Assembly (NCBI RefSeq): GCF_027270735.1
Contig: NZ_JAPWIJ010000004.1
Span: forward strand, 372,001-436,000
DNA: 64,000 bases
Direction of reading: 5' to 3'
DNA from: Rhodococcus ruber
Lineage (GTDB): Bacteria > Actinomycetota > Actinomycetes > Mycobacteriales > Mycobacteriaceae
The notes under the pieces were generated by a model. That model searched no databases. It was not told the DNA's origin and saw only the letters and a list, made by a program, of their open reading frames with translations. Shown in pieces: positions 17,017-26,897 of this stretch. How positions within the stretch are numbered: position 1 is the first letter of the stretch; each line of letters starts with the position of its first letter. Both the position numbers and the translations under genes were made by a program.

Positions 17017-18453
17017 TCACACGTCGTAGTACAGCGAGAACTCGTACGGGTGCGGGCGCAGGTTGACCGGAGCGATCTCCTGCTCACGCTTGAGCGAGAT
17101 CCAGGTCTCGATCAGGTCGGTCGTGAACACGCCACCCTCGGTGAGGTAATCGTGATCGGCCTCGAGACGGTCGATGACCGCGTTGAGCGAGGTGGGTGCC
17201 TGAGGAATGTTCTTGGCTTCCTCGGGCGGCAACTCGTAGAGGTCCTTGTCGACCGGAGCCATCGGCTCGATCTTGTTCTTGATTCCGTCCAGGCCCGCCA
17301 TCATCTGAGCAGCGAAGTTCAGGTACGGGTTGCCCGAGGAGTCCGGCGCGCGGAACTCGAGGCGCTTGGCCTTCGGGTTGTTGCCGGTGATCGGGATGCG
17401 CACTGCCGCGGAGCGGTTGCGCTGGCTGTAGACCAGGTTGATGGGGGCTTCGTAGCCCGGCACCAAGCGGTGGTACGAGTTGATCGTCGGGTTGGTGAAA
17501 GCCAACAGCGACGGTGCGTGGTGCAGGATGCCGCCGATGTAATGGCGTGCGAGATCCGACAGTCCGGCGTATCCGGCCTCGTCGTGGAAGAGGGGCTTGC
17601 CGTCCTTCCACAGCGACTGGTGCACGTGCATGCCCGAGCCGTTGTCGCCGAAGAGCGGCTTCGGCATGAACGTCGCCGACTTGCCGTTCTTCCACGCGGT
17701 GTTCTTGACGATGTACTTGAACAGCTGCAGATCGTCGGCCGCGCGGAGCAGCGTGTTGAACTTGTAGTTGATCTCCTGCTGGCCGCCGGTGCCGACCTCG
17801 TGGTGGGCACGCTCGAGCTCGAAGCCCGCGTTCTGCAGGTTGGTCGAGATCTCGTCGCGCAGGTCCACGTAGTGGTCGTACGGGGCGACGGGGAAGTAGC
17901 CACCCTTGTAGCGAACCTTGTAGCCGAGGTTCGGGCTGCCGTCGGCCTCGGTCTCGGCACCGGTGTTCCACCAACCCGAAGAAGAGTCGAGTTCGTAGAA
18001 CGCACCGTTGGCCTGCGAATCGAAGCGAACCGAGTCGAAGATGTAGAACTCGGCCTCGGCACCGAAGTACGCGGTGTCGGCGATGCCGGTGCTGGCCAAG
18101 TACTCCTCGGCCTTGCGTGCGACGTTGCGCGGATCGCGGCTGTACGCCTCACGGGTGAACGGGTCGTGGACGAAGAAGTCGATGTTCAGCGTCTTCGCGT
18201 TGCGGAACGGGTCGATCTGAGCGGTGGCGTAGTCCGGCAGCAGAATCATGTCGGACTCGTGAATCGACTGGAAGCCGCGGACGGACGAGCCGTCGAACGC
18301 GAGGCCGTCTTCCAGGGTGTCCGCCGTGAACGCCTTTGCGGCGATCGAGAAGTGCTGCTGTGCACCCGGCAGATCCGTGAATCGGATGTCGACGTATTCG
18401 ATTCCTTCATCTGCGATGAACTTGATGACCTCTTGGGCCGTGGAAAACGCCAC
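17017..18453 (-). CDS. glnA1: Glutamine synthetase type I
   Basis: The 478-residue dodecameric class I-beta enzyme converts glutamate, ammonia and ATP to glutamine. The motifs are complete: [17 protein letters not shown] near residue 55, [12 protein letters not shown], the glutamate/ammonium site [38 protein letters not shown] and [17 protein letters not shown]. The adenylylation tyrosine is Tyr406 in [11 protein letters not shown], the same position and total length I recall for M. tuberculosis GlnA1. GlnE is encoded 6 kb away. Upstream (18502-18539) there is a four-site GlnR-like box, so both transcription and activity appear nitrogen-controlled. The gene starts with GTG after an AAGGAG ribosome-binding site. 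Confidence 0.97.
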   Translation of the reverse strand: MAFSTAQEVIKFIADEGIEYVDIRFTDLPGAQQHFSIAAKAFTADTLEDGLAFDGSSVRGFQSIHESDMILLPDYATAQIDPFRNAKTLNIDFFVHDPFTREAYSRDPRNVARKAEEYLASTGIADTAYFGAEAEFYIFDSVRFDSQANGAFYELDSSSGWWNTGAETEADGSPNLGYKVRYKGGYFPVAPYDHYVDLRDEISTNLQNAGFELERAHHEVGTGGQQEINYKFNTLLRAADDLQLFKYIVKNTAWKNGKSATFMPKPLFGDNGSGMHVHQSLWKDGKPLFHDEAGYAGLSDLARHYIGGILHHAPSLLAFTNPTINSYHRLVPGYEAPINLVYSQRNRSAAVRIPITGNNPKAKRLEFRAPDSSGNPYLNFAAQMMAGLDGIKNKIEPMAPVDKDLYELPPEEAKNIPQAPTSLNAVIDRLEADHDYLTEGGVFTTDLIETWISLKREQEIAPVNLRPHPYEFSLYYDV

Positions 18454-18501
18454 GCTTTTGCTCCTTAGTTGAGTCCGTCGAACTGACGGTATGGACTTGG
18501 T

Positions 18502-18539
18502 GTTGCCCGCCCGTCAAGCTCGTGTTTCGCCCGTGTTAC
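18502..18539 (-). promoter_or_regulatory. Putative GlnR box upstream of glnA1
   Basis: On the minus strand four pentamers spaced by exactly six bases read GTAAC, GAAAC, TTGAC, GCAAC, beginning about 86 bases before the glnA1 start. The actinobacterial GlnR consensus is gTnAC-n6-GaAAC repeated twice. The first pair matches fully and the second pair 4 of 5 in each site. The family rule is established; binding here is inferred. Confidence 0.72.
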
Positions 18540-18620
18540 GCGTCCTGGTTCACGAGTGGCACGAACAACAGTACGTCCGCGTGTTTTCCCGTGTCTCCGG
18601 TCGCGCCTATCCTGGAAATC

Positions 18621-19085
18621 ATGGCACGAATGACAGGGTCCTGGTTGTCCGGACCGGCGGCCGCGAACCCACGACAACCACAGAACTATCGCGGCGAAGA
18701 ACTGGGCCTACCTCAGCAGGGGGTCGGAGCACTGGCAGGTGCAGGGCGCAGAATTCTGGCCCTGATTCTGGACTGGACCATGGCGACCGGCGTGGCGTCG
18801 CTGATACTCGGCGGTTACACCACGAGTGGGTTGATCTCGACGATCGTGCTTGCGGTGTGGTTCGCAGTAGGACTGGTGACCGTCTCGCTGTTCTCGTTCA
18901 CCCCGGGGCAGTTCGTGGTCGGCATCCAGGTCGGTCGCATCGACGCTCACGCGCGAGTCGGTTTCGTCCGGGCGCTGGTTCGCCAGCTGATACTGCTGTT
19001 CGTCGTCCCGGCGGTCATCACCGACATGGACGGACGCGGAATGCACGACCGCGCAACGGGAACAGCCCTGCTGCGGACCCGCTGA
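18621..19085 (+). CDS. RDD-family membrane protein
   Basis: The 154-residue protein has a hydrophilic N-terminus of about 45 residues (with PQQGVGALAGAGRR) and an RDD domain: ILALILDWTMATGVASLIL as first span, a second span at about 76-95 (TIVLAVWFAVGLVTVSLFS), then the conserved TPGQFVVGIQVGRID and a last span near RQLILLFVVPAVI, ending DRATGTALLRTR. RDD proteins are small membrane proteins of unclear role, some acting as Na+/H+ antiporters. It is divergent from glnA1 and equivalent in position to Rv2219A. The ATG at 18621 is preferred over upstream in-frame starts because the conserved sequence begins there. Confidence 0.87.
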   Translation: MARMTGSWLSGPAAANPRQPQNYRGEELGLPQQGVGALAGAGRRILALILDWTMATGVASLILGGYTTSGLISTIVLAVWFAVGLVTVSLFSFTPGQFVVGIQVGRIDAHARVGFVRALVRQLILLFVVPAVITDMDGRGMHDRATGTALLRTR

Positions 19086-19125
19086 GGGGCGCGCACCAGG
19101 GCTGCTGTGGGCTGTCGATCGGGAT

Positions 19126-19881
19126 CTAGCGACGCTTCATGGTCCGCTGGACGCCTTTCATCTTGGCTCCGCCGGGAACGGGTCCCTTCGGCATTGCCGG
19201 GCCACCCTTCGTGCCGAGCGCGGAGAGCCGTGACTCGATGGTGTCCATGCGCTTGCCGTCGATGTTCTTGGGCAACTTCGACAGATACTTCTGCAGACCC
19301 GACAGAGGAATCTGGTTCTCCCCGTTTCCGACGATGACGTCGTAGATCGGGGTGTCGCCCACCAGGCGGGCGGTCTTCTTCTTCTCCTGCGCCAGCAACG
19401 CCTTCACACGCTGCGGTGCACCCTCGGCGACGAGGATGACGCCGGGCTTGCCGATCACCCGATGCACGGCGTCGAGGTGAGTGGTACCGGCGATCGCATT
19501 GGTCACGCGCCACGAACCCTGCAGGTTGTCCAGGGCCCAGGCCGCCGCACCGGCTTGGCCGTCGGCCTTCTTGTACACCGACTTCTGTACCCGGCGACCG
19601 AAGATGATGAAGGCGACCAACACGCCGAGCAGCAAACCGATGGGGAGCAGGAACCACTGAAAGCCGAAGGCGAGGCCGATGAGGAAGCCGACGAGCCCGA
19701 GCCCGACCACCGCCCCGATCATCAGCGGAAGGAGAGCCTTGTCGTCCTTGCGCTGCATCTGGAACGCCTGCCACAGCTGACTGCGGCGCTCCTTCGATGC
19801 CTTCTTGCGGGCCGCTTTCGCGGCTGCTTTTGCTTCCTTGCTGGGCTTCGCTGCTTTGCCAGCCTTACTGCCGTTCGCCAT
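19126..19881 (-). CDS. DUF4191 membrane protein
   Basis: The 251-residue protein has a Lys/Ala-rich basic N-terminus (about residues 1-40), two adjacent membrane spans (LMIGAVVGLGLVGFLIGLAF and WFLLPIGLLLGVLVAFIIF, about 53-93) and a cytoplasmic domain of about 150 residues containing RVIGKPGVILVAEG and TPIYDVIVGNGE. The tail is very basic (GGAKMKGVQRTMKRR). It is conserved in Corynebacteriales next to lipA (Rv2219 position) but has no known function. It is transcribed towards the RDD gene and lies 61 bases downstream of lipA, probably in the same transcript as lipB-lipA. Confidence 0.88.
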   Translation of the reverse strand: MANGSKAGKAAKPSKEAKAAAKAARKKASKERRSQLWQAFQMQRKDDKALLPLMIGAVVGLGLVGFLIGLAFGFQWFLLPIGLLLGVLVAFIIFGRRVQKSVYKKADGQAGAAAWALDNLQGSWRVTNAIAGTTHLDAVHRVIGKPGVILVAEGAPQRVKALLAQEKKKTARLVGDTPIYDVIVGNGENQIPLSGLQKYLSKLPKNIDGKRMDTIESRLSALGTKGGPAMPKGPVPGGAKMKGVQRTMKRR

Positions 19882-19942
19882 ACCTCACAGGATACGTCCT
19901 GTGCCGACGCTCACTTGCACCGCTCCGGCTCGAGAACGAGGA

Positions 19943-20956
19943 TCAGCGAGCGGCAAGACGGGCCATCAACGAACTGGCCTCCTGCGATGCTTCGCCGCCG
20001 TCGGTCAGATGGCTCATGCTCTCGGGCAGCTCACGACCGTGATGCGCCATGGCCTGCGCGTAGAGGCGTCCGGCACGGTAGGAGGAGCGGACCAACGGCC
20101 CGGCCAGCACGCCGGCGAACCCGACCTCGGTGGCGTAGTCGGAGTGCTCGACGAACTCCTCGGGCTTCACCCACCGCTCGACGGGGTGGTGCCGCGGGGA
20201 GGGGCGCAGGTACTGGGTGATGGTCAGGATGTCGCAGCCCGCCTCGTGCAGGTCGCGAATCGCTTCCTGCACCTCCTCGGGCGTCTCGCCCATGCCGAGG
20301 ATGAGGTTGGACTTGGTGACCAGACCGTCGTCGCGCGCTGCCGTGATGACGTCCATCGACCGCTGGTAGCGGAACGCCGGACGAATGCGCTTGAAGATGC
20401 GCGGCACGGTCTCTACGTTGTGGGCCAGTACCTCCGGTCGCGAGGAGAAGACCTCGGCCAGCTGATCGGGCTTGGCATTGAAATCGGGGATGAGCAGCTC
20501 GACACCGGTGTTCGGGTTCAGCTTCTTGATGAAGCGCACCGTCTCGGCGTACAGCCACGCACCGCCGTCCTCGAGATCGTCACGGGCGACGCCGGTGATG
20601 GTGGAGTAGCGCAGACCCATGGCCTGCACGCTCTCGGCCACGCGGCGCGGCTCGTCTCGATCGAGATCGTCCGGCTTGCCGGTGTCGATCTGACAGAAAT
20701 CGCATCGGCGGGTGCATTGCTCACCGCCGATGAGGAAGGTCGCTTCGCGATCTTCCCAGCATTCGTAGATATTCGGGCAGCCGGCTTCCTCGCACACCGT
20801 GTGCAGACCCTCACGCTTCACAAGACCCTTGAGCTCGGTGTATTCCGGGCCCATCTTGGCTTTGGTCTTGATCCAGTTGGGTTTGCGTTCGATGGGGGTC
20901 TCCGCATTTCGGATCTCGAGGCGGAGCAGCTTGCGTCCTTCTGGGGCCACAGTCAC
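19943..20956 (-). CDS. lipA: Lipoyl synthase
   Basis: LipA (337 residues) is a radical-SAM enzyme that inserts two sulfur atoms into protein-bound octanoyl groups to form lipoyl cofactors. It shows both clusters: the auxiliary-cluster cysteines in [12 protein letters not shown] (residues 55, 60, 66) and the radical-[11 protein letters not shown] (81, 85, 88). The C-terminal RSSYRAG motif, whose serine binds the auxiliary cluster, is also present. The start is GTG at 20956, 10 bases after the lipB stop. Its lipoyl-domain substrate, E2, is encoded 3 kb away. Confidence 0.97.
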   Translation of the reverse strand: MTVAPEGRKLLRLEIRNAETPIERKPNWIKTKAKMGPEYTELKGLVKREGLHTVCEEAGCPNIYECWEDREATFLIGGEQCTRRCDFCQIDTGKPDDLDRDEPRRVAESVQAMGLRYSTITGVARDDLEDGGAWLYAETVRFIKKLNPNTGVELLIPDFNAKPDQLAEVFSSRPEVLAHNVETVPRIFKRIRPAFRYQRSMDVITAARDDGLVTKSNLILGMGETPEEVQEAIRDLHEAGCDILTITQYLRPSPRHHPVERWVKPEEFVEHSDYATEVGFAGVLAGPLVRSSYRAGRLYAQAMAHHGRELPESMSHLTDGGEASQEASSLMARLAAR

Positions 20957-20966
20957 AGATTCGATG

Positions 20967-21746
20967 CTACGCGCCGAACCGAACGGTGGTGAACTGCGGG
21001 TTGACAGACGCGCCGACCGCCGCCGGATGCTCTATGTCGTGGTCCTGCACCGGCATCGAACCGTCGAGGGCAGCCAGTATCGCGGAGGTGACGGCGGCGA
21101 GGACGTCGTCGGTCGTCACGTCACGTCCGAGCTCGAGCGACAGGGATGTGACGCCCGCATCGGCGATGCCGCAGGGGACGATCGCGTCGAACCCGGTCAT
21201 CACTGCATTGCAATTGAGTGAGAAGCCGTGCAGCGTCACCCCGCGCTGGACGCGGACCCCGATCGCAGCGATCTTGCGCTCGGGAAGCCAATTACCGTCG
21301 CGCATTTCGGCTGCAAGCCACACCCCTGAGCGGCCGTCGACGCGTCCGCACGTGATGCCATAGCCGGATACGACGGAGATCAGCGCTTCTTCGATACGGC
21401 GCACGTACTTGACGACGTCGATGGGCTGCGCGAGCTTCACGATGGGGTATCCGACCAATTGGCCGGGACCGTGCCAGGTGATCTTGCCGCCGCGATCCAC
21501 CTCGACGACGGGAGTGCCGTCTCGTGGCATGTCTTCCTCGGCAGTGCGTCGTCCGGCCGTGTAGACGGACGGATGCTCGAGCAGCAGCAGTGTGTCGGAG
21601 CCGATACCGTCGGCCCGGGCCCCCGCCAGGTCGCGCTGCAGAGCCCACGCCTCGGTGTACTCGACGGTGCCCAACTCGCGCACCTCGACAGGGTCGGTGC
21701 TCGCGCGTGCAGATGCCCGGACCGACGAAGAGTTCGCGTCACTCAT
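20967..21746 (-). CDS. lipB: Lipoyl(octanoyl) transferase
   Basis: LipB (259 residues) moves octanoyl groups from acyl carrier protein to lipoyl domains, supplying LipA. The family motifs are [17 protein letters not shown] (about residues 88-104), the lysine in [20 protein letters not shown] and the catalytic cysteine in [13 protein letters not shown]. The N-terminal 20 residues are Ser/Ala-rich and may be shorter in vivo. It is immediately upstream of lipA, and the TIGR01777 gene precedes it by 21 bases. Confidence 0.96.
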   Translation of the reverse strand: MSDANSSSVRASARASTDPVEVRELGTVEYTEAWALQRDLAGARADGIGSDTLLLLEHPSVYTAGRRTAEEDMPRDGTPVVEVDRGGKITWHGPGQLVGYPIVKLAQPIDVVKYVRRIEEALISVVSGYGITCGRVDGRSGVWLAAEMRDGNWLPERKIAAIGVRVQRGVTLHGFSLNCNAVMTGFDAIVPCGIADAGVTSLSLELGRDVTTDDVLAAVTSAILAALDGSMPVQDHDIEHPAAVGASVNPQFTTVRFGA

Positions 21747-21767
21747 GATTGGGAACGGTACGCCGCG

Positions 21768-22658
21768 TCAGCTGCCCACAGCTACTCGCAGTGCCTCTCC
21801 CACGGTGTTGTGCTCGAACGTGTAGCCCGCGTCCTCCAGAGCCTTGGGAATGGCACGCGGCCCGGTGAGAATGGCCTCCTCGGCAAACTCGCCGATCACT
21901 GCCTTGAGGGCGAAGCCGGGGACCACCCACGGCGCAGGGCGGTGCACCGCACGCGACATCGCACTGTTGAACTGCGCGTTCGTCACCGGGGTCGGACCCA
22001 CCATGTTGACCGGTCCACGCAAGGAATCGCTCTCGATGCCGTGGACGATGGCACCGATCTCGTCTTCCAAGGAAATCCATGGGAAGTACTGACGTCCACT
22101 GCCGAGCCGCCCGCCGAGGGCGAACAAGTACAGCGGACGAAGCTTGCCCAGCATTCCACCGCGCTGCGAGAGCACAACGCCGCTGCGCAGCATGATCGTG
22201 CGTACACCGGCACCGGACGCCGCAGACGTGGCGTTCTCCCAATCCCGACAGACCTCGGCCAGAAAACCCTCACCGACGGGAGCGGTCTCGTCGACCACTC
22301 GGTCGCCGGTATCGCCGTAGAAGTTGACGCCGCTGGCATTGATCAAGGTCGGTACTCCCGCGTCGGCGGCAGCTCCGGCGAGCACCTCGGTGGGAGCGAT
22401 TCGACTGTCGCGCACCAACTGCTTGTAAGCACCGGACCATCTCTTGTCGCCGATTCCGACACCACACAGGTTGACGATCGCGTCGGCACCGTCGAGGGTG
22501 GCCGCGTCGATGCTCCCGCGGGACGGGTCCCACTGGGACTCGTCCGGTCCCGCCGGCGAACGCCGTACGAGGCGGGTGACGTCGTGGCTGCGACCCCGCA
22601 GTGCTGCGACCAGGGCCGTGCCGATCAGTCCCGATGAACCTGCAATGACTACGCGCAT
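21768..22658 (-). CDS. TIGR01777-family NAD(P)-binding epimerase-like protein
   Basis: The 296-residue extended-SDR-like protein starts with a Rossmann signature (MRVVIAGSSGLIGTALVAAL) and contains the family-typical GVGIGDKRWSGAYKQLVRDSR, NASGVNFYGDTGDRVVDE and an arginine-containing LRSGVVLSQRGG segment. The C-terminal DUF1731-like end reads VPGFALKAVIGEFAEEAILTG. The family (SulA-related, Rv2216 position) is widespread but without a settled substrate. The ATG at 22658 begins exactly at the Rossmann strand; the longer open frame to 22775 would read through the terminator of the E2 gene and is rejected. Confidence 0.88.
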   Translation of the reverse strand: MRVVIAGSSGLIGTALVAALRGRSHDVTRLVRRSPAGPDESQWDPSRGSIDAATLDGADAIVNLCGVGIGDKRWSGAYKQLVRDSRIAPTEVLAGAAADAGVPTLINASGVNFYGDTGDRVVDETAPVGEGFLAEVCRDWENATSAASGAGVRTIMLRSGVVLSQRGGMLGKLRPLYLFALGGRLGSGRQYFPWISLEDEIGAIVHGIESDSLRGPVNMVGPTPVTNAQFNSAMSRAVHRPAPWVVPGFALKAVIGEFAEEAILTGPRAIPKALEDAGYTFEHNTVGEALRVAVGS

Positions 22659-22684
22659 ATGAACGAAAGCCTCCTTGACGCAGA

Positions 22685-22718
22685 CCGGGGCATCATTCGC
22701 GAACGAATGATGCCCCGG
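22685..22718. terminator. Perfect 15-bp hairpin after the E2 gene
   Basis: CCGGGGCATCATTCG pairs perfectly with CGAATGATGCCCCGG around a CGAA tetraloop, between the E2 gene stop (22809) and the start of the TIGR01777 gene. No long T-run follows on either strand, so it may terminate weakly or stabilise the 3' end of the E2 mRNA. Confidence 0.6.
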
Positions 22719-22808
22719 ATGCTCGGTTCGTGCCCCTCTTGTCGAGACTCCGATGCGAATGTTTCGCGCTCTCACCAGAATACGTGAGAGGCGCGATTCG
22801 CCGGTTGC

Positions 22809-24584
22809 CTACAGGCCGAGATCGGCCTCGAACGACGCCACTTCGAGACGCTGCTTGATCGTCGTCAAGAAGCGGCCCGCATCGGCCCCGTCCACCAGAC
22901 GGTGGTCGTAGGTGAGCGGCAGGTAGCACATCGAGCGGACACCGATCGACTCGTTGCCCGAGTCGTCCTTGACGACGACCGGACGCTTGACGATCGCACC
23001 CGTACCCAGCATGGCCGCCTGCGGCGGAACCAGGATCGGGGTGTCGAACAGCGCGCCCTGGCTGCCGATGTTGGTGATCGTGAACGTGCCACCGGACAGC
23101 TCGTCCGGCTTCAGCCCGCCCGAACGTGCGCGGGTCGCGATGTCGTTGATCGCTCGAGCCAACCCGGCCAGCGACAGGTCACCGGCGTTGTGGATGACGG
23201 GGGAGAGCAGACCCTGCTCGGTGTCCACGGCAATGCCGAGGTGGACATCGGCGTGGTACGTGATCTCCTTGGCGTCCTCGTTGATGCTTGCGTTGACGTT
23301 GGGATGCGCCTTGAGAGCCTCCACGACGGCCTTCGCGAAGAACGGCAGGTACGTCAGGTTGACGCCCTCGTTCTCGGCGAACTTCGCCTTCGCCTTCGTC
23401 CGCAGACCGGCGATCTTGGTGACATCCACCTCGAAGGTCTGCGTGAGCTGCGCAGAGGTCTGCAGCGATTCACGCGTCTTCTTCGCGGTGATCTGACGGA
23501 TCCGGTTGATCTTCTGCGTGGTGCCACGAAGATGCGCGAGTTCCGGACGAACACCGGCGGTTGCCGGCGCAGCAGGCTTGGCGGCAGCGGCGGGCGCAGC
23601 CTCGGCTGCCGGAGCTGCCGGAGCCTTCTTGGCCTCGGCTGCAGCGAGCACGTCCTGCTTGCGGATGCGTCCACCCACGCCGGTGCCCTTGACCGTGGAG
23701 AGATCGACGTCGTTGTCCGACGCCAACTTCCGCACCAGTGGTGTGACGTACGGGCTGGAATCACCAGAGGGTGCCGACTCCTTGGCGGGAGCTGCCTTGG
23801 GGGCTTCCTGCTTGGGCTCGGGCTTGGGCTCGGCCTTCGGAGCTTCCTGCTTGGGAGCCTCCTTCTTCGGCTCTTCCTTCTTCGGCTCCTCGGCCTTGGG
23901 GGCCTCGGGCTCCGGGGTGGCCTCGGGCTCGGGGGCCTTCTCGGCCGGCGATCCGGATCCGATGACGGCGAGCTGGCCACCGACGGCGACCGTGTCGTCT
24001 TCCTCGGCGGAGATCTCGAGCAGAGTGCCGGCGACCGGAGAAGGAATCTCGGTGTCGACCTTGTCGGTGGAGACCTCGAGCAGCGGCTCGTCGACTGCAA
24101 CCTCGTCGCCGACGGCCTTGAGCCATCGGGTCACGGTGCCTTCGGTGACGGACTCACCCAACTCGGGCATCGTCACCGGCGTACCGGATCCGGACGAGTC
24201 GGACGACGCACTCGCTGCGGGTGCCTCCTCCTCGGCCTGCGGTTCGGGCTCGGCTGCGGGAGTGGGCTCCTCGGCAGCTTCCTCGGGTGCCGACTCCTCG
24301 GCGGGAGCAGCGTCCTCGGCCGGTGCGTCGGACGAGGGGGCCTCGCCTGCGTCACCGATCTGGGCGAGCTCGCCACCGATCTCGACGGTGTCGTCTTCTT
24401 GAGCGACGATCTTGGTGAGCACACCGGCAGCAGGCGACGGGATCTCGGTATCGACCTTGTCCGTGGAGACTTCGAGCAATGGCTCGTCGACTTCGACGGT
24501 GTCGCCTTCTTGTTTGAGCCACCTCGTGACAGTTCCCTCGGTGACACTCTCACCGAGAGCTGGCATCTGGACGGAGAAGGCCAT
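22809..24584 (-). CDS. sucB: Dihydrolipoamide acyltransferase E2 with two lipoyl domains
   Basis: The 591-residue E2 core carries lipoyl domain 1 (about residues 2-77, lipoyl Lys43 in STDKVDTE), an acidic Ala/Glu/Pro linker, lipoyl domain 2 (about 135-210, Lys175), a Lys/Glu/Pro linker, a peripheral subunit-binding domain ([17 protein letters not shown] to [12 protein letters not shown]) and the catalytic domain ending in [13 protein letters not shown]. It is commonly annotated sucB, but in Corynebacteriales the oxoglutarate E2 function is fused to E1 (Kgd/OdhA), so this protein is more probably the shared E2 DlaT of pyruvate dehydrogenase (Rv2215 position). Location beside lipA and lipB supports the lipoylated role. 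Confidence 0.94.
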   Translation of the reverse strand: MAFSVQMPALGESVTEGTVTRWLKQEGDTVEVDEPLLEVSTDKVDTEIPSPAAGVLTKIVAQEDDTVEIGGELAQIGDAGEAPSSDAPAEDAAPAEESAPEEAAEEPTPAAEPEPQAEEEAPAASASSDSSGSGTPVTMPELGESVTEGTVTRWLKAVGDEVAVDEPLLEVSTDKVDTEIPSPVAGTLLEISAEEDDTVAVGGQLAVIGSGSPAEKAPEPEATPEPEAPKAEEPKKEEPKKEAPKQEAPKAEPKPEPKQEAPKAAPAKESAPSGDSSPYVTPLVRKLASDNDVDLSTVKGTGVGGRIRKQDVLAAAEAKKAPAAPAAEAAPAAAAKPAAPATAGVRPELAHLRGTTQKINRIRQITAKKTRESLQTSAQLTQTFEVDVTKIAGLRTKAKAKFAENEGVNLTYLPFFAKAVVEALKAHPNVNASINEDAKEITYHADVHLGIAVDTEQGLLSPVIHNAGDLSLAGLARAINDIATRARSGGLKPDELSGGTFTITNIGSQGALFDTPILVPPQAAMLGTGAIVKRPVVVKDDSGNESIGVRSMCYLPLTYDHRLVDGADAGRFLTTIKQRLEVASFEADLGL

Positions 24585-24963
24585 GTCTGTTGACTCCTCG
24601 ACAGTTGTATGCGGGTGATGTAGTTCTTACGACTTGTGGTCGCAGACCATTGTGCTGGCGGAACAGGGTTCATGGACGAGAGTTGCGTGATTCGGTTCGA
24701 CGGAGGCACCGGTGCACCAGACACCGATCGAGCATGTTCGGCTCGATACAGCGCCCACGTCGACACTCCCTCTCGGCAATTCACTCACTCACTTCACGAG
24801 CCTTGGTTCACTATCAAGAGAGTTGAACCCTCTAGTGTCATCCTTCCATTGTTATCGCCTCGCCGTTCCCCTAGGGCACACAACACGCCTGGCAAACTGG
24901 CGGGTAACAACATTTCCGGCATCCGTGCCGGCGATCCATAGGCCGTACGAAAAGGATGTTCTC
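24585..24963. other. Divergent intergenic region, 379 bp
   Basis: The E2 gene and the 113-aa gene diverge here. The region is less GC-rich than its surroundings, with several A/T-rich blocks at about 24795-24860, so promoters for both directions probably lie here. I see no confident -35/-10 pair, riboswitch or conserved small gene. In-frame extension upstream of the 113-aa gene shows no protein-like conservation. Confidence 0.5.
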
Positions 24964-25305
24964 GTGGGATTGTTCGATCGACTCAAGCGAAGCGGCGGGG
25001 CCGCCAAACGCGGCCCCGAAGGGTCGGTCGCCCAGTACCTGGCCGATTGGACCGCGGCGCGAATCGGTGTGGAGGCCTACGTCGAGCCGAAGACGACGGT
25101 GACCCCGCTGACCGTCGTACTGATCGCGAACGACGGCGAATGGACCCGTCGGCCGCTGGATGAAAAATATGCACGAAAGATCGGACCCGACCTGAAGATC
25201 CCGGTGTACGACGTCCGCAAGACCGGGTATCCCCAGCGAATGCGCGACCACGATGCGCGCCAGAAGATCATCAAGAAGCGCGAACAGCAGCAGCGCGACG
25301 TGTGA
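24964..25305 (+). CDS. Conserved small cytoplasmic protein, unknown function
   Basis: The 113-residue protein begins VGLFDRLKRSGG (GTG start, with AAAAGGA seven bases upstream) and has the segments YLADWTAARIGVEAYVEPKT, LIANDGEWTRRPLD and DLKIPVYDVRKTGYPQRMRDHDARQK, then a charged KKREQQQR tail. There are no signal peptide, membrane span or cysteines. From memory, homologues in actinobacteria are sometimes labelled oxidoreductase, but no cofactor-binding motif is visible and that label is unsupported. It converges on pepA. Confidence 0.8.
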   Translation: MGLFDRLKRSGGAAKRGPEGSVAQYLADWTAARIGVEAYVEPKTTVTPLTVVLIANDGEWTRRPLDEKYARKIGPDLKIPVYDVRKTGYPQRMRDHDARQKIIKKREQQQRDV

Positions 25306-25310
25306 TCGAA

Positions 25311-25346
25311 GTCCGTGCACGAGGACGTTGCTCCTCGCGCACGGAC
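25311..25346. terminator. Convergent hairpin between 113-aa gene and pepA
   Basis: GTCCGTGC pairs with GCACGGAC, then one mismatch, then CGAGGA pairs with TCCTCG around a 6-base loop. It sits between the stop codons of convergent genes (25305 and 25355) and probably serves as a bidirectional terminator. No strong T-run is present. Confidence 0.65.
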
Positions 25347-25354
25347 GGTCCGAA

Positions 25355-26878
25355 TCAGCCGTTCTCGACTATGTCTTCGAGAACCGCGAACATGGTCCGC
25401 ACCGGAACTCCGGTGCCGCCCTTGCCGGTGTAGCCGAAGGGGCCTCCGGTGTTGTAGGCCGGGCCGGCGACATCGATGTGAGCCCATTCGACGCCGTCGG
25501 CCACGAATTCTTTGAGGAACAGAGCTGCTGCCAGCATTCCTCCGGCCCGGCCGTTGGTGACGTTCGCCAGATCGGCCACCTTGGAGTCGAGTTCGCGTCG
25601 AATCTCCTTCGGAAGCGGCATGGCCCAGCCGTTCTCGCCGATGGCCTGGGAGATTTCGGCAACCCGGTCGCGGAAGTTGTCGGTACCCATCACGCCCGGC
25701 GTTCTGTTGCCGAGCGCTACGACTTGAGCCCCGGTGAGCGTTGCGGTGTCGATGAGGTAGTCCGGATCGTCCTCGCAGGCACGCACGATCGCGTCGGCGA
25801 GCACCAAGCGACCTTCGGCGTCGGTGTTGATGACCTCGACAGTGATGCCGCCGTACTGGGTCAGCACATCACCCGGGCGCTGCGCGGTGCCCGACGGCAT
25901 GTTCTCCGCCATCGGCACCGTCGCGATGACATCGAGTGGCAGACCGACCTTGGCTGCCAGGATCACCGTCGCGATGACGGCGGCCGCACCGCCCATGTCC
26001 GAAGTCATGTTCTCCATTCCCGCAGCGGGTTTGATGGAGATGCCGCCGGTGTCGAACGTGATTCCCTTACCCACCAGAGCGACCTTCTTCGCACCCCGCT
26101 TGCCGCCCGAGTGAGTCAGGCGAACCAGCCGCGGCAACCGCGAAGAACCCTTGCCGACGCCGTGAATGCCGCCGTAGCCGTCCTTCTCCAAGGCCTTGTC
26201 GTCGAGGATCTCGACTTTCAGTCCAGCTGCGGTGCCGAGCGACTTGGCTCGGTCCGCGAACTCCTCCGGGTAGAGGTGGCTCGGTGGGGTGTTCACGAAA
26301 TCACGTGCCACCGCCACCGATTCGGCAATGGCGACCGAGCGCGCCAATTCGTTCTTCGCGTCCTTCGATCGAGAGTCGGCAACGAGCAATTCGACGCGGG
26401 CGAGGGGGAGACCGTCGGCCTTCGGTGCCGACAGCGCGGACTTGAATTCGGTGAACTGATACGCGCCGAGGAAGAACCCCTCTGCGGCCGCTCCGAGATC
26501 GAGTGCCGACAACGTCGTCGCGGCGGTATCCACGCCCTTCAGCGCGCGAGCCGCAGTTCCGGCCGACTGACGAATGCGTTCGCTGTCGATGTCGGCAGCG
26601 TTCCCGAGGCCCACTGCCAGGACACTGAAGACGGGCAGTCCGGACGGAGCCGGGATACGAACGAGCTCGTCGGCTTTGCCGGTGGCGCCGACGGATTCGA
26701 GGGCGTCGAGGAGTTCGGAAGCAACGGCGTCGTCCGAAATGTCGTCGGTGATGGCGAGCTCGAGACCGTCGTCACTGGTACTCAGCGCGACAACGAGAAC
26801 ATCGACTTTCTTGCCGAGCTTGCCCGCGAGGACCAGGTCGGGTCCGAGAGTGCGGGATAGCGTCGAAGGTGAAGGCAC
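25355..26878 (-). CDS. pepA: Leucyl aminopeptidase (M17)
   Basis: The 507-residue two-metal cytosol aminopeptidase removes N-terminal residues such as leucine and may also process Cys-Gly conjugates. The M17 catalytic half shows the metal and substrate motifs [28 protein letters not shown], the signature [12 protein letters not shown] and [10 protein letters not shown]. The variable N-terminal half (about residues 1-190) is the usual hexamer-forming domain. It corresponds in position to Rv2213 (often called pepB) and is divergent from gcvT. Confidence 0.95.
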   Translation of the reverse strand: MPSPSTLSRTLGPDLVLAGKLGKKVDVLVVALSTSDDGLELAITDDISDDAVASELLDALESVGATGKADELVRIPAPSGLPVFSVLAVGLGNAADIDSERIRQSAGTAARALKGVDTAATTLSALDLGAAAEGFFLGAYQFTEFKSALSAPKADGLPLARVELLVADSRSKDAKNELARSVAIAESVAVARDFVNTPPSHLYPEEFADRAKSLGTAAGLKVEILDDKALEKDGYGGIHGVGKGSSRLPRLVRLTHSGGKRGAKKVALVGKGITFDTGGISIKPAAGMENMTSDMGGAAAVIATVILAAKVGLPLDVIATVPMAENMPSGTAQRPGDVLTQYGGITVEVINTDAEGRLVLADAIVRACEDDPDYLIDTATLTGAQVVALGNRTPGVMGTDNFRDRVAEISQAIGENGWAMPLPKEIRRELDSKVADLANVTNGRAGGMLAAALFLKEFVADGVEWAHIDVAGPAYNTGGPFGYTGKGGTGVPVRTMFAVLEDIVENG

Positions 26879-26897
26879 GTGGCTGCTCCTGTAGGGG

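Larger units (their letters stand above)
16104..17158. repeat. Direct repeat of glnA1 3' end and terminator flanking a small gene
   Basis: Copy A is at 16104-16299 and copy B (the true glnA1 end) at 16963-17158. The hairpin and the last 42 or so codons are highly similar, while the 14-base spacer between stop and hairpin has diverged. The 660 bases between the copies hold one small secreted-protein gene with its own terminator. This arrangement resembles a scar of integration or unequal recombination at a gene 3' end that kept glnA1 intact. No integrase or inverted repeats are present. Confidence 0.88.

Noticed and set aside
17002..18468. 488-codon open frame antisense to glnA1
   Set aside because: Its Val/Arg/Glu-rich translation follows from the codon bias of glnA1; no conserved motif is present.
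22902..24593. Long open frame antisense to the E2 gene (563 codons, Gly/Leu/Arg-rich)
   Set aside because: It is a mirror of the high-GC E2 coding sequence with low-complexity composition, no start context and no recognisable domain.
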